Assembly (NCBI GenBank): GCA_026552955.1
Contig: JAPMTS010000048.1
Coordinates: 1,063 to 34,725, forward strand
From: Candidatus Methanoperedens sp.
GTDB lineage: Archaea; Halobacteriota; Methanosarcinia; Methanosarcinales; Methanoperedenaceae
DNA length: 33,663 bases
Reading direction: 5' to 3'
This document shows positions 1-8,080 of the stretch, in pieces. The translations under genes and the position numbers were made by a program. The first letter of the stretch is position 1, and each line of letters opens with the position of its first letter. The notes below the pieces were generated by a model, which saw nothing but the letters and a program-made list of their open reading frames with translations, had not been told where the DNA came from and made no database searches.

Positions 1-318
1 CACTGTTGCGGTCTGTCCTGAATTATATTGACCTCCCCCCGAAGGTTGAGGACTCAAACCTGCAGGCGAAGTTGATACGGATATCGTATAAGATCCGGTA
101 TTCTGTGAATATACAGCCACTAAATTTCTATTTCCAGTCACGGCAAAAGAATATGATGCGCTTGTAGATACCTGGTTACCTCCTTCTGTCCATCTCTGGA
201 AAGTATAACCACTGACGGGTTGTGCGGTCACTGTTGCGGTCTGTCCTGAATTATATTGACCTCCCCCTGAAGGTTGAGGACTCAAACCTGCAGGCGAAGT
301 TGATACGGATATCGTATA
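1..318 (-). repeat. 228-bp (76-codon) tandem repeat within the surface protein
   Basis: The DNA at 1-90 repeats at 229-318 with about one mismatch over the first 80 bases, giving a period of 228 bp, an exact multiple of three. It encodes the start of successive InlB-like domains. The second unit is cut by the window edge, so the total copy number is unknown. Confidence 0.9.
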
Positions 319-2106
319 TGAAGATGATGATCCTTTCAGAGCTATATTTGCCCTGATACTTTGAATTATCGGAGTCTTTGAAGAGTCAGTTGTAGTCAGC
401 CTGCATCTTGAATATTTATAATTATTGCCCGGATTAACAGGATAATTGATATTAGGAGCTGCATTTGACTTTATCGTTACCCAATTAATATTATTGGTAC
501 TTGCCATGACATCCACTTTCGTTATTAAGCTATCCCATGTCCCATAACATCCCAACTCTTTTATTTCCTCCCCGGTTTTGATTATGGAACCAAGATTACG
601 AGTGACCGTACCTGATGTAAAATGTTCATTATTCCTTATAGAAGTAAATTCGGAAGATGATAATTTTCGATTGAAAAATCTAACCTCATCTATGGTTCCA
701 TGGGTATAATCCGTTCCGGTACCTGAAGTTTCAGTATCCTTTGCCCCTATGGCCAATTGAGCAGAGTTAACGGCATTTGTCTTGCAGTTGGTTCTGGATG
801 CTACAGTAGAACCGTCTACCATCAAACTGCATGTGGTCCCTGCTCTGGTATATGCAACAAAATGCCAGTTTCCATCCCTGCGAGCCACCGTATCTTTTTC
901 TGCAATTTCGTTGGACTCACCTTTATAAACAACGCCCTGCATTTTATTGTTTTTGATCTCGACTTTCCACCATTGGTCTGGATTCGCAGTGGCAGTGCTG
1001 CCTTTTCTGGTTATATCCGTATCCACGTTGTTCACATCGGAAGTCATTCTGATGAAAAATGAGATCGTAAAATCATAGGGCAACCTGAAGTCCGGGTGAT
1101 CATTGAACAAGACTTTATTTTTTACTCCGTCAAAATGTATAGCTTTCCCGTATTTGCCGGTTGTCCAGGTACCGGTTCCCACAGTACCCAAAAGATTACC
1201 CAGGGGTCTTGTTAAGATATTTTCATTATGAATTACTGTTCCAGTTCCTTCATCAAACCGGGTGTATAATGAGTAATCAGTAACCTTTTGTTTTAGCTCC
1301 ACATTACCTGTGGCTTTAACGTCTGCAGCCTGGGAAAATGCTACATTTCCCCCCCAATTATTTGGGCCAATTATGTCCCAGGTCCTGATCTCAATTGTGA
1401 CATTTCCCGTTAATTTGTTGAGTGAATCGTTCAAAAATTCTAATTTAATTTCACCATTATTATCTACCCCGTAATTATAATCACCAGGGAAAAGATATGT
1501 TACGTCCTGGACTACTTCTCCAGCCTCTATATAATCCCTGAGCGTGTCATCATGTATGGCTATATCTTCAGTCCCTGCTTTAAAATGAAGTCGGCCGTAT
1601 TTAATATTTGTTCTATCTTGATATTTTGTTTTGGGTTTCTTGGATTTCAAATCATAAGGAATACGAATAGGTGCCCTTTTTGAATTGGAGGATACTCCTT
1701 TCCCCAGCAATTCTGCTTTTGGAACTATTATATCATAACTGATTGAATTTTGTTTCAATTTAAGTTTTATATGTGCTTTTGGAATACTCAGGGTAGTGTC
1801 ATCTACCTTGAAATCTGCAGTCGTTGCATTTTCAGTATATAAATATGGCCAGCTTCCATTGGAAATATTCAATTCTTCTTTTGGTCTCCATACACCATCA
1901 TATCGAAGATAATTCAAAGCTCCACTTATTATATCCTTTGACCCATCGTCGTTAGTTATTACATTATATCCATCGTTATAAACTACTTCCTGGGCCAATG
2001 CAGGGACACAGAAAAATTGAATAAAAAAAAGACTGATTAATAATCTTGAAATAACCGTTAACGATACATTATTACTATTGATCAATAGATTTCTTTTTTC
2101 TCCCAT
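1..2106 (-). CDS. Secreted surface protein with LamG and InlB-type repeats (C-terminus beyond left edge)
   Basis: An open frame of 702 codons runs from ATG at 2106 to the left edge without a stop, so the C-terminus is missing. A signal peptide is visible: charged start (MGEKRN), hydrophobic stretch around residues 17-35, and an ALA-QE cleavage-like site near 37. The middle (roughly residues 280-480) reads as a LamG/concanavalin-A-like jelly roll, with a FDEGTG start, a W-H-F-V-A-Y-T strand and an IDEVRFFNR end. The last part holds divergent InlB B-repeat (Flg_new_2-like) domains with GGGQYNSGQTATV and GYTFQRW motifs, one complete and one cut by the edge. Such proteins are exported and act in adhesion or the cell envelope; the ligand cannot be deduced. 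A Shine-Dalgarno GAGGTGA (2113-2119) supports the start. Confidence 0.85.
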   Translation of the reverse strand, partial: MGEKRNLLINSNNVSLTVISRLLISLFFIQFFCVPALAQEVVYNDGYNVITNDDGSKDIISGALNYLRYDGVWRPKEELNISNGSWPYLYTENATTADFKVDDTTLSIPKAHIKLKLKQNSISYDIIVPKAELLGKGVSSNSKRAPIRIPYDLKSKKPKTKYQDRTNIKYGRLHFKAGTEDIAIHDDTLRDYIEAGEVVQDVTYLFPGDYNYGVDNNGEIKLEFLNDSLNKLTGNVTIEIRTWDIIGPNNWGGNVAFSQAADVKATGNVELKQKVTDYSLYTRFDEGTGTVIHNENILTRPLGNLLGTVGTGTWTTGKYGKAIHFDGVKNKVLFNDHPDFRLPYDFTISFFIRMTSDVNNVDTDITRKGSTATANPDQWWKVEIKNNKMQGVVYKGESNEIAEKDTVARRDGNWHFVAYTRAGTTCSLMVDGSTVASRTNCKTNAVNSAQLAIGAKDTETSGTGTDYTHGTIDEVRFFNRKLSSSEFTSIRNNEHFTSGTVTRNLGSIIKTGEEIKELGCYGTWDSLITKVDVMASTNNINWVTIKSNAAPNINYPVNPGNNYKYSRCRLTTTDSSKTPIIQSIRANIALKGSSSSYTISVSTSPAGLSPQPSGGGQYNSGQTATVTAQPVSGYTFQRWTEGGNQVSTSASYSFAVTGNRNLVAVYSQNTGSYTISVSTSPAGLSPQPSGGGQYNSGQTATV

Positions 2107-2110
2107 AATA

Positions 2111-2170
2111 AATCACCTCATTTTTTCCGAAAATATAGTAAAGACTATAGCCTTTTATTATATAAATATT
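2111..2170 (-). promoter_or_regulatory. Archaeal promoter and ribosome binding site of the surface protein gene
   Basis: On the minus strand a TATA element (TTTATATAATAAAA, about 2155-2168) lies about 50 bp upstream of the start codon and a Shine-Dalgarno GAGGTGA lies 7 bases before the ATG. This implies a short leadered mRNA of about 25-30 nt. Confidence 0.6.
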
Positions 2171-2233
2171 TGTGAAACTTACCGCCAAAGACTATATCAG
2201 AAAAAGCGGACAGTCCCTGAAAAAGATTATAAA

Positions 2234-2318
2234 TGCGAGGGGAGGGATTTGAACCCTCGAATCCCTTCGGAAATAACCCCTGAAGCTATCGCCTTTGACC
2301 GGTCTGGGCAACCCTCGC
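2234..2318 (-). tRNA. tRNA-Leu (CAG anticodon)
   Basis: The minus strand folds as a class II tRNA. The acceptor stem is GCGAGGG/CCCTCGC with discriminator A at 2234. The D-arm contains GCC...GGTC...GGC. The anticodon stem ATAGC/GTTAT encloses loop TTCAGGG, giving anticodon CAG. A variable-arm stem (TTCC/GGGA) and a T-arm GAGGG-TTCAAAT-CCCTC follow. The 3' CCA is not encoded, as is common in archaea. There is no intron. It begins 10 bp after the argF stop on the same strand, so it may be co-transcribed with argF and cut out by RNase P and tRNase Z. Confidence 0.95.
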
Positions 2319-2328
2319 AATTTGCTTT

Positions 2329-3237
2329 TTATGACAGCAGCTTCAGGAGCAATGCCTTCTGGACATGCAGCCTGTTCTCAGCCTGGTCAAATACGGCTGA
2401 GTTTGGCCCGTCAACAACTTCTGCTGTTATCTCCTCGCCCCTGTGGGCGGGAAGACAGTGAAGTACCATCACATCATGCTTAGCTTGTTCTAAAAGCTTG
2501 CTATTGATCTGGTAGGGTTTAAAGTCGCACAACCTCTGGTCATATTCTTCCTCATCACCCATTGAGACCCAGACATCAGTCGAGAGGATATCAGCATTCT
2601 TTGCCGCTTTTATTGGGTCGGTGATGACAATGATTCTTCCTCCCAGTTCCCTGGCTTTCGTCAGGACTTCGGCGTCAGGCTCATATCCCTGCGGACATGC
2701 AATAGACATTTTCATTCCAGTGAGTGCGCAGGCAAGCATGGCGGAATTGCACACATTATTGCCATCCCCTATCCATGCAAATTGAAGGTCTTTAAATTTT
2801 CCTTTGTATTCCCTTATTGTAAGAAGATCAGCTAGAAGCTGGCATGGGTGTTCGATGTCCGATAAACCGTTAATAACAGGTACAGAACCATTTTCTGAAA
2901 GCTGGATGAGTGTTTCATGCTTATTCACCCGCGCCATTATCGCATGGACATACCGTGTCATCACGCGCGCCGTATCAGCCACCGATTCACCGCGCCCTAA
3001 CTGGGCATCCTTATAATTAAGATATATCGCATGCCCGCCAAGTTCTGTCATTCCAACTTCGAATGATATCCTGGTGCGTGTTGAGGATTTCTCAAAAAGC
3101 ATGGCAAGGGTTTTATTATTGAGCTCCTGCGATGATTTTCCACGCGCACGTTTTTCTTTAAGCTGGGATGCGCAATCAAGTAAATTGATTATATCGGAAT
3201 AAGATAAATCGGCAAGTGATAATAGATGAGATGGCAA
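2329..3237 (-). CDS. argF: Ornithine carbamoyltransferase
   Basis: 302 residues, full length for the family. It makes citrulline from ornithine and carbamoyl phosphate in cytosolic arginine synthesis. The carbamoyl-phosphate signature STRTR is at 52-56, HPCQ at 130-133, and the ornithine loop/catalytic cysteine motif HCLPAHRGEEI at 260-270. The start is TTG at 3237, chosen because AAGGAG lies 5 bases before it and the protein begins MPSHLLSLADLS as expected. A TATA-like AAATTTAAATAGG (about 3283-3295) lies in the 64-bp gap to the upstream gene, so it may have its own promoter rather than belonging to the Fe-S operon. Confidence 0.97.
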   Translation of the reverse strand: MPSHLLSLADLSYSDIINLLDCASQLKEKRARGKSSQELNNKTLAMLFEKSSTRTRISFEVGMTELGGHAIYLNYKDAQLGRGESVADTARVMTRYVHAIMARVNKHETLIQLSENGSVPVINGLSDIEHPCQLLADLLTIREYKGKFKDLQFAWIGDGNNVCNSAMLACALTGMKMSIACPQGYEPDAEVLTKARELGGRIIVITDPIKAAKNADILSTDVWVSMGDEEEYDQRLCDFKPYQINSKLLEQAKHDVMVLHCLPAHRGEEITAEVVDGPNSAVFDQAENRLHVQKALLLKLLS

Positions 3238-3301
3238 AAGAACTCCTTATATGTATTATTCTGGGTTTCTAATTGTAGATTCCTATTTAAATTTCTTTTC
3301 C

Positions 3302-4630
3302 TCATCTCCAATAAGGTTTCTTCAATTCAATATATGCATTATGAGCGACCGTTGCCCCATTTGAGACGGCAACCACAACGAGCTGAAGGTCAGAAGCGAT
3401 ATCTCCGACAGCATAAATGCCATCAATATTGGTCTTCTGGGTCTTATCCGTCTTAAGATAGCCCCTCTCATCCATTTCAAGCCCAAGATTCTTGAAAATT
3501 TCGGTATTGGGTGTCAGGCCCACTGCCAGTACCACCGAATCCACAACCTGCTGGATGTTTTCATCTTCTTTCAGGTCTTTCATGAGGACTTTTTCGACGT
3601 TATCCGTCCCTGAAATTTCAAGGACTTCGGTATTATACAGCACTTTTACCCTGTCGATCGCTTTCAGTCGCTCTATCTTATTCGGGACTGACCTTAGTTC
3701 CTCATCCTTACATGCGATCGTAATGAGGTCGGCAGTATCAGCAATGCTTAATGCTGCATCAACTGCTGAATTCCCGCTGCCCACCACGATGACACGCTTG
3801 CCTGTGAAATTCCCGGGATTCCTGACATAATAATATACTCCTCTCTTGCTGAATTTCTCTTCGCCCTTTATCCCGCCGGACGCAGGAGAACTGCCTGTTG
3901 CAAGAACAATGATCTTACCTTTATATTCCCCGCTTTCTGCAATGATCTTCTTATCAGGGGTTATCTCATTCACACGTTCTTTTTTCAATTCCACTTTTAA
4001 TTTCTTCGCCTCATTCACCCAGCTATTGACAAGGTCTGAGCATGTTGATTTCTCACACAGCCCAGGGAAATTCTCGATCATCTTATTGGGGCAAAGCCAT
4101 GACAATATGCCGCCCCAGTTCGAAGCTTCAAATATGGCAGTCTTTAGCCCGCGATATGCGCAAAGGATACCCGTAGTCAGTCCGCCCGGACCTCCGCCTA
4201 CGATGATCACATCGAAATCATATTTTTGCGCTTCAATTTTTTCCTTCTCCTCCTTATGGGCCATATAATCCTTAATAGCCGCATGGAGAGCATCCGCTGC
4301 AAGATTGGAGCAGTGCATCTTGATAGGAGGCAAGCCCCCAAGCTCTTCGGCCACCTCACCGCGCGTGATCTTGAGTGCTTCTTCAAGCGTTTTCCCGATA
4401 GCCATTTCCGTTATCATGCTGCTTGTTGCGATAGCCGATCCGCAGCCGAACGTTTTGAATTTGACATCTTTTAAGATATTGTTCTCTACTTTAATCTGGA
4501 TCTCCATCAAGTCCCCGCATACTGGATTTCCAACCCTTCCAATACCATCTGCATCCTTTACCTGGCCTACGTTCCTTGGGTTCCTGAAATGATCCATTAC
4601 CTTTTCTGAATATTCTAACTGTTCTTCCAT
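3302..4630 (-). CDS. IscU/NifU-N Fe-S scaffold fused to a thioredoxin-reductase-like flavoprotein
   Basis: 442 residues with two domains. Residues 1-125 are an IscU-type scaffold with all three cluster cysteines (C38 in NPVCGD, C63 in FGCGSA, C107 in MHCSNL) and the conserved Asp40. After a charged linker (126-137), residues 138-442 form a two-dinucleotide flavoprotein: FAD motif GGGPGG at 145-150, NAD(P)H motif GSGNSA at 284-289, and the C-terminal FAD motif YAVGDIA at 406-412. The CxxC redox pair that thioredoxin reductase carries just before the NAD(P) motif is absent; the aligned stretch (264-280) reads YYYVRNPG. It therefore resembles TrxR-like ferredoxin/flavodoxin reductases more than a disulfide reductase. 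It starts 1 bp after the iscS stop, so the two are almost certainly co-translated. Inference: the flavoprotein feeds electrons to cluster assembly on the attached scaffold. Confidence 0.92.
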   Translation of the reverse strand: MEEQLEYSEKVMDHFRNPRNVGQVKDADGIGRVGNPVCGDLMEIQIKVENNILKDVKFKTFGCGSAIATSSMITEMAIGKTLEEALKITRGEVAEELGGLPPIKMHCSNLAADALHAAIKDYMAHKEEKEKIEAQKYDFDVIIVGGGPGGLTTGILCAYRGLKTAIFEASNWGGILSWLCPNKMIENFPGLCEKSTCSDLVNSWVNEAKKLKVELKKERVNEITPDKKIIAESGEYKGKIIVLATGSSPASGGIKGEEKFSKRGVYYYVRNPGNFTGKRVIVVGSGNSAVDAALSIADTADLITIACKDEELRSVPNKIERLKAIDRVKVLYNTEVLEISGTDNVEKVLMKDLKEDENIQQVVDSVVLAVGLTPNTEIFKNLGLEMDERGYLKTDKTQKTNIDGIYAVGDIASDLQLVVVAVSNGATVAHNAYIELKKPYWR

Positions 4631-4631
4631 A

Positions 4632-5795
4632 TTATTTCCTCACATAGAGCGGCGACAATTCTCTTAATCGCGCAACGATCTTCGGGATAGATACAATGAC
4701 ATGGTCCACATCTTCTATGGTGTTCCTTCTTCCAAGAGTAAGCAATAGCGATCCGTGAGCTTCCTCATGCCTTAATCCCAGAGCGATCAGGACATGTGAG
4801 GGCTCAAGGGTTTTTGTGGAACATGCAGAACCTGTGCTTGCTGTTATCCCCAGGTCGTTAAGCTGGAGAATGATGCTTTCACCTTCAATGAAGCTGAACC
4901 TGAAACTTGCATTATTGGGAAGCCTTTTTGTCCTGTGCCCCGTTAAATATGTGTATTCCATTTTGAGGATATTATCGATAAGTTTGTCCCGCATTTTCAT
5001 GAGCCTGGCGTTTTCACTCGTCATTTCTTCCAAAGCTATCAGGGCAGCTTTTCCCATCCCGACTATGCCGGGAATGTTCTCAGAACCGCTCCTCATCCCG
5101 AATTCCTGCCCTCCTCCCAGCATGAAAGGAATTATCCTCACACCCTGTTTGATATAGAGTGCGCCAACACCTTTCGTGCCTCCCATATCATTGGAAGAAA
5201 TTGTTAAAAAATCGATATGTTCCTTCTCCACATCAACAGGAACTTTGCCGACTGCAGCTGTCCCATCCACATGGAACATTATTTTCCTCTCTGAGGCGAT
5301 CTCGCCAATTTCTCGTATCGGCTGGATGGTCCCAATTTCACCGTTGGCATACATTACTGAAATAAGGATGGTCTTTTCTGTTATTGCATTCTTTACCTGT
5401 CCGGGATCCAGGAGCCCATCCTTATCAACAGGAATATATGTGACCTCAAATCCGCTCTTTTGCAGGTCTTTTAAGGCATTCATCACAGACATATGCTCTA
5501 TCGAGGTTGTGATTATATGATTTCCTTTATCTTTATACCTCATTGCTGCGCCGCGAAGAGCAAGATTGTTGGATTCGGTCGCGCACGATGTGAAAATAAT
5601 ACTTTTCGGATTGGGTGCACCTATCAGCTTTGCGACGCTTGTGCGTGCATTTTCAAGCTCTCTTTTTGCTTTTCGCCCCTGCGAATGAAGCGATGAGGGA
5701 TTCCCGATATCGTTTTCAAAAAACGGTATCATGGCTTCGAGCACGCAGGCATCCACCGGTGTAGCCGACCCGTAATCCATATAAACCTGTTTCAT
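4632..5795 (-). CDS. iscS: Cysteine desulfurase IscS, archaeal type lacking the PLP lysine
   Basis: 387 residues, fold type I aminotransferase-like desulfurase, full length. His102 (IEHMSV), Asp177 (HVDG) and the mobile-loop sulfur-accepting Cys325 (TGSACSTKT) are present, as is the GGGQEFGMRSGSEN stretch. The lysine that forms the PLP Schiff base in the canonical SGHK motif is replaced: the local sequence is SSNDMGG, with Asp203 at that place. The usual Gln of the D-x-x-Q motif is also Ala180. The same Lys-to-Asp change is known from Archaeoglobus fulgidus IscS, which was reported to carry PMP and to need added PLP. Likely role: sulfur donor to the IscU domain encoded 1 bp downstream. Kept as iscS with this reservation about mechanism. 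Confidence 0.93.
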   Translation of the reverse strand: MKQVYMDYGSATPVDACVLEAMIPFFENDIGNPSSLHSQGRKAKRELENARTSVAKLIGAPNPKSIIFTSCATESNNLALRGAAMRYKDKGNHIITTSIEHMSVMNALKDLQKSGFEVTYIPVDKDGLLDPGQVKNAITEKTILISVMYANGEIGTIQPIREIGEIASERKIMFHVDGTAAVGKVPVDVEKEHIDFLTISSNDMGGTKGVGALYIKQGVRIIPFMLGGGQEFGMRSGSENIPGIVGMGKAALIALEEMTSENARLMKMRDKLIDNILKMEYTYLTGHRTKRLPNNASFRFSFIEGESIILQLNDLGITASTGSACSTKTLEPSHVLIALGLRHEEAHGSLLLTLGRRNTIEDVDHVIVSIPKIVARLRELSPLYVRK

Positions 5796-5822
5796 ATTGT
5801 TCCTTGATCTTCCTGTCCTTTT

Positions 5823-5984
5823 TTAAATCCGCCTGTCCCTGCCTTCCGGCCCTTCACATTCCGGTATATAACAGGTCGCATCTATGAAACTGCATGCTTC
5901 CTTGCAACTGGGGCATCTTTCCGGGGGTGTAGCTTCGCCTTCGAACTGGTATCCGCACATTGAACATTTCCATTGGATTTTCAT
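5823..5984 (-). CDS. Small rubredoxin-like / zinc-ribbon protein
   Basis: 53 residues, translated from ATG at 5984 with a strong AGGAGGT ribosome site a few bases upstream. It begins [16 protein letters not shown] and carries a second pair CPSC (24-27), giving the CxxCGY...CPxC knuckles of rubredoxin or the rubrerythrin C-terminal domain. Three further cysteines (31, 38, 43) lie behind it. It could bind Fe(Cys)4 for electron transfer or Zn structurally; the sequence alone does not decide. It sits between a DsrE-like gene (9 bp upstream) and iscS (27 bp downstream) on the same strand, so an electron-transfer or metal-handling role in Fe-S/sulfur metabolism is a reasonable inference. Confidence 0.85.
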   Translation of the reverse strand: MKIQWKCSMCGYQFEGEATPPERCPSCKEACSFIDATCYIPECEGPEGRDRRI

Positions 5985-5993
5985 AATTACCTC

Positions 5994-6353
5994 CTAAAAC
6001 CACATAGTACCATCAGCTTCAAGCACAAGGTCGTTAAGAGTGGCAGCTCCAACGATTTCGGCTTCTTTTAAAAAATCGCCCCTGGTAAGATTGATGAGTT
6101 GAGTGCTCTGTTCACAGACCATAAGTTTCACTCCTGCTTTTGTTGTCTGATCCATCACTTCCTTAAGAGTTGGGAATTTTCCAATCTGGATCTTTTCAGC
6201 ATTCCCTTTTTTCACTACCGTTATTCCCATACCAAGGAAATAGATTATCGCATCTATACCCATGGCTTTTGCCGTTTGGGCAAGGATGAAAGGTGAATAA
6301 AGGCGTTCAGGCGTATCGATTCCGCTTGTCTGGACATATAATAGGTTTGTCAT
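5994..6353 (-). CDS. DsrE/DsrF-like sulfur-relay family protein
   Basis: 119 residues from the ATG at 6353. The fold-defining pattern of the DsrE family is visible: an N-terminal beta strand NLLYVQTSG, helix with SPFILAQTAKAMG, strand AIIYFLGMG, and a late strand KLMVCEQST with the candidate persulfide cysteine at 80. A longer reading from ATG 6365 adds four residues (MGDT), but GGGAG inside that extension is ideally placed as ribosome site for the 6353 start, so the shorter form is preferred. DsrE proteins relay sulfur or bind small ligands. As first gene of the minus-strand run to iscS and iscU-fusion it may pass sulfane sulfur into or out of the desulfurase. Confidence 0.85.
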   Translation of the reverse strand: MTNLLYVQTSGIDTPERLYSPFILAQTAKAMGIDAIIYFLGMGITVVKKGNAEKIQIGKFPTLKEVMDQTTKAGVKLMVCEQSTQLINLTRGDFLKEAEIVGAATLNDLVLEADGTMWF

Positions 6354-6485
6354 TGTATCTCCCATTATGGTATATGATTAATGACAGATATACACTTTTC
6401 CTTTTATTAAGTAAAATGTTTTAACTATTTTGGCAATGTAGGTGAACTATTTATTCAAAAGCTGATGGGCGTTGGCTTCGGGAGG

Positions 6486-6520
6486 ATCCGTGTGCATCCG
6501 CGTCATCCGCGAAATCCGCG
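6486..6520. repeat. Short ATCCGCG tandem-like repeat
   Basis: The unit ATCCG(C/T)G occurs four times within 35 bases, spaced by 1-3 bases. It is much richer in GC than the surrounding AT-rich intergenic DNA. Similar ATCCGCG-type sequences are, from memory, scattered in many prokaryote genomes; function unknown. Confidence 0.5.
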
Positions 6521-6643
6521 TTCTATCAAACAATAAAACAAAAGCAGTAAAATTGGTTTTCACTTCCTAAATAGGGTATGGTAAAAGGGATGAAAGCATT
6601 ACTTCGTCCCTCATAACCATCCTGAAAAGTTCAACCATAATTC

Positions 6644-6650
6644 TTATATA
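6644..6650 (+). promoter_or_regulatory. TATA box of the ATPase gene
   Basis: TTATATA ends 23 bp before the ATG at 6674 and no ribosome site is seen between them. With the usual archaeal spacing, transcription would begin at about the start codon, giving a leaderless mRNA. Confidence 0.6.
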
Positions 6651-6673
6651 CAAACTGAACAGTATGTTACTCT

Positions 6674-8080
6674 ATGGTAGGCTTTGTCAACCGAAAGAAT
6701 GAAATTCACATACTGGAAGATATTTATAGCTCAGATTCATCATCCTTTGTGGTGATCTATGGGCGCCGGAGGGTCGGCAAAACCGAATTGAGCCGCGAAT
6801 TCATAAAGGGAAAGAGAGCCGTTTATTTTTTTATAGAAATAAAGCCTGAAGCCATGATTTTTAAAGACATAGAAGAGTCGCTTGGAGAGATACTCAAAAT
6901 AAGACCGCGGATTGATAGCTGGGATGATTTCTTCACTCTGCTATTTGAACAAAAAGAGAAATTGATTGTGGTGTTTGATGAATTCCAGAATCTGAGTAAA
7001 GTCAATCCTGGAATTTTTTCAAAATTCCAGAAATATTGGGACATAAACCATTCTGAATCGAAGCACATGTTTTTGATAATAGGTTCTTATGTTGGAATGA
7101 TAAAGAAAATATTTAAAGATACAAAAGAACCGCTATTTGGAAGAGCTACGATGCTTTTTAATATAAAACCATTTAACTTTTTCGATAGTTTTACGTTCCT
7201 GAAGGCTTTTTTTGATCTGGATATCGAGGATGCATCAAAGTTTTATTTTATCTTTGGTGGTGTTCCTAAATATCTCCTTCTTGCTGGCCAGATGGGAACT
7301 AATGATCCGGTAGATACTTTTAAAAAATTGTTTATAGACACAAAGATACTGGCTGAAGAAGGAAAAAATATTCTTACACTTGAGTTTGGATCTGAGCACA
7401 GGAGCTATTTCTCGATACTTGAAGCAATTTCATCCGGAAATGCAACTCCAAAAGAGATTTCAGATTATACGGGTTTGCAGCCGGGTGCGGTATCAAAATA
7501 CCTTAACGAGCTTGTAAATAATTATGAGATAGTAATCAGGGAAAAACCAGTGGTAATGAGCCGCGCCAGAGATACCAGATATTTCCTTCAGGATAATTTT
7601 TTTAATTTCTGGTTCAGGTTCATCTACAGGAATTTACGTTTACTGGAAATCAATCCGGATAAGGCGTTTGAAATGATCATGAAAGATATTAATTCTTATT
7701 TCGGAAAGGCATTTGAAAAATTGGCAGCCGAATTTTTGATCGAAATGAACCGCAAAGGTTTGCTGCATTTTGAATTTATGGGTATTGGCAGATGGTGGCA
7801 TAAAACTGAAGAGATAGACATTATTACTTTGAACAAGGAAAAAAAAGAAATATCCTTTTTCGAATGTAAGTGGAGTTCATTGGATACGAAAGAGGCAAAG
7901 ATAATATTAGCGGAATTGAAGCGCAAAGCAACACTGGTGAATTGGTATAATGCCAGGAGAAAGGAAAGATATGGCATTATAGCAAAGGACATCAAAGATA
8001 AAGAAAAATTAAGGGATTTGGGTTATCTTGTTTTTGATCTTGGGGATTTCGCTCCTTTTATGCTTGCCGCTGGGAGTTAA
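6674..8080 (+). CDS. Archaeal AAA ATPase with C-terminal DUF234 / PD-(D/E)XK-like domain
   Basis: 468 residues, the usual length of the archaeal ATPase_2-DUF234 family. Walker A GRRRVGKT is at 30-37 and Walker B LIVVFDEFQ at 97-105. A winged-helix segment spans about 245-290 (GNATPKEISDYTG...AVSKYLNELV). The C-terminus has a nuclease-like pattern: E380, D382 (EEIDII), then ECKW at 397-400, resembling the D...ExK of PD-(D/E)XK enzymes. These ATPases are abundant in archaea, often in mobile or defence regions, and their cellular task is poorly known. Its TAA stop is immediately followed by the ATG of the hsdR remnant, an abutment that probably marks a deletion or insertion point. Confidence 0.85.
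   Translation: MVGFVNRKNEIHILEDIYSSDSSSFVVIYGRRRVGKTELSREFIKGKRAVYFFIEIKPEAMIFKDIEESLGEILKIRPRIDSWDDFFTLLFEQKEKLIVVFDEFQNLSKVNPGIFSKFQKYWDINHSESKHMFLIIGSYVGMIKKIFKDTKEPLFGRATMLFNIKPFNFFDSFTFLKAFFDLDIEDASKFYFIFGGVPKYLLLAGQMGTNDPVDTFKKLFIDTKILAEEGKNILTLEFGSEHRSYFSILEAISSGNATPKEISDYTGLQPGAVSKYLNELVNNYEIVIREKPVVMSRARDTRYFLQDNFFNFWFRFIYRNLRLLEINPDKAFEMIMKDINSYFGKAFEKLAAEFLIEMNRKGLLHFEFMGIGRWWHKTEEIDIITLNKEKKEISFFECKWSSLDTKEAKIILAELKRKATLVNWYNARRKERYGIIAKDIKDKEKLRDLGYLVFDLGDFAPFMLAAGS

Larger units (their letters stand above)
6366..6673. other. Intergenic region between divergent dsrE-like and ATPase genes
   Basis: No convincing gene in 308 bp. It holds the presumed promoter of the minus-strand sulfur operon near 6385-6420, the ATCCGCG-rich repeat at 6486-6520, and the TATA box of the ATPase gene at 6644-6650. 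Confidence 0.6.

Noticed and set aside
2234-2318. tRNA-Leu as attachment site of an integrated element
   Set aside because: No integrase gene and no repeat of the tRNA 3' end were seen elsewhere in the window.
2078-2461. Plus-strand frame across the tRNA and argF end
   Set aside because: It runs antisense through a clear tRNA and argF; a shadow.
3302-4220. Calling the flavoprotein part a thioredoxin reductase (trxB)
   Set aside because: Both redox cysteines of the CxxC are missing, so disulfide reduction is not supported.
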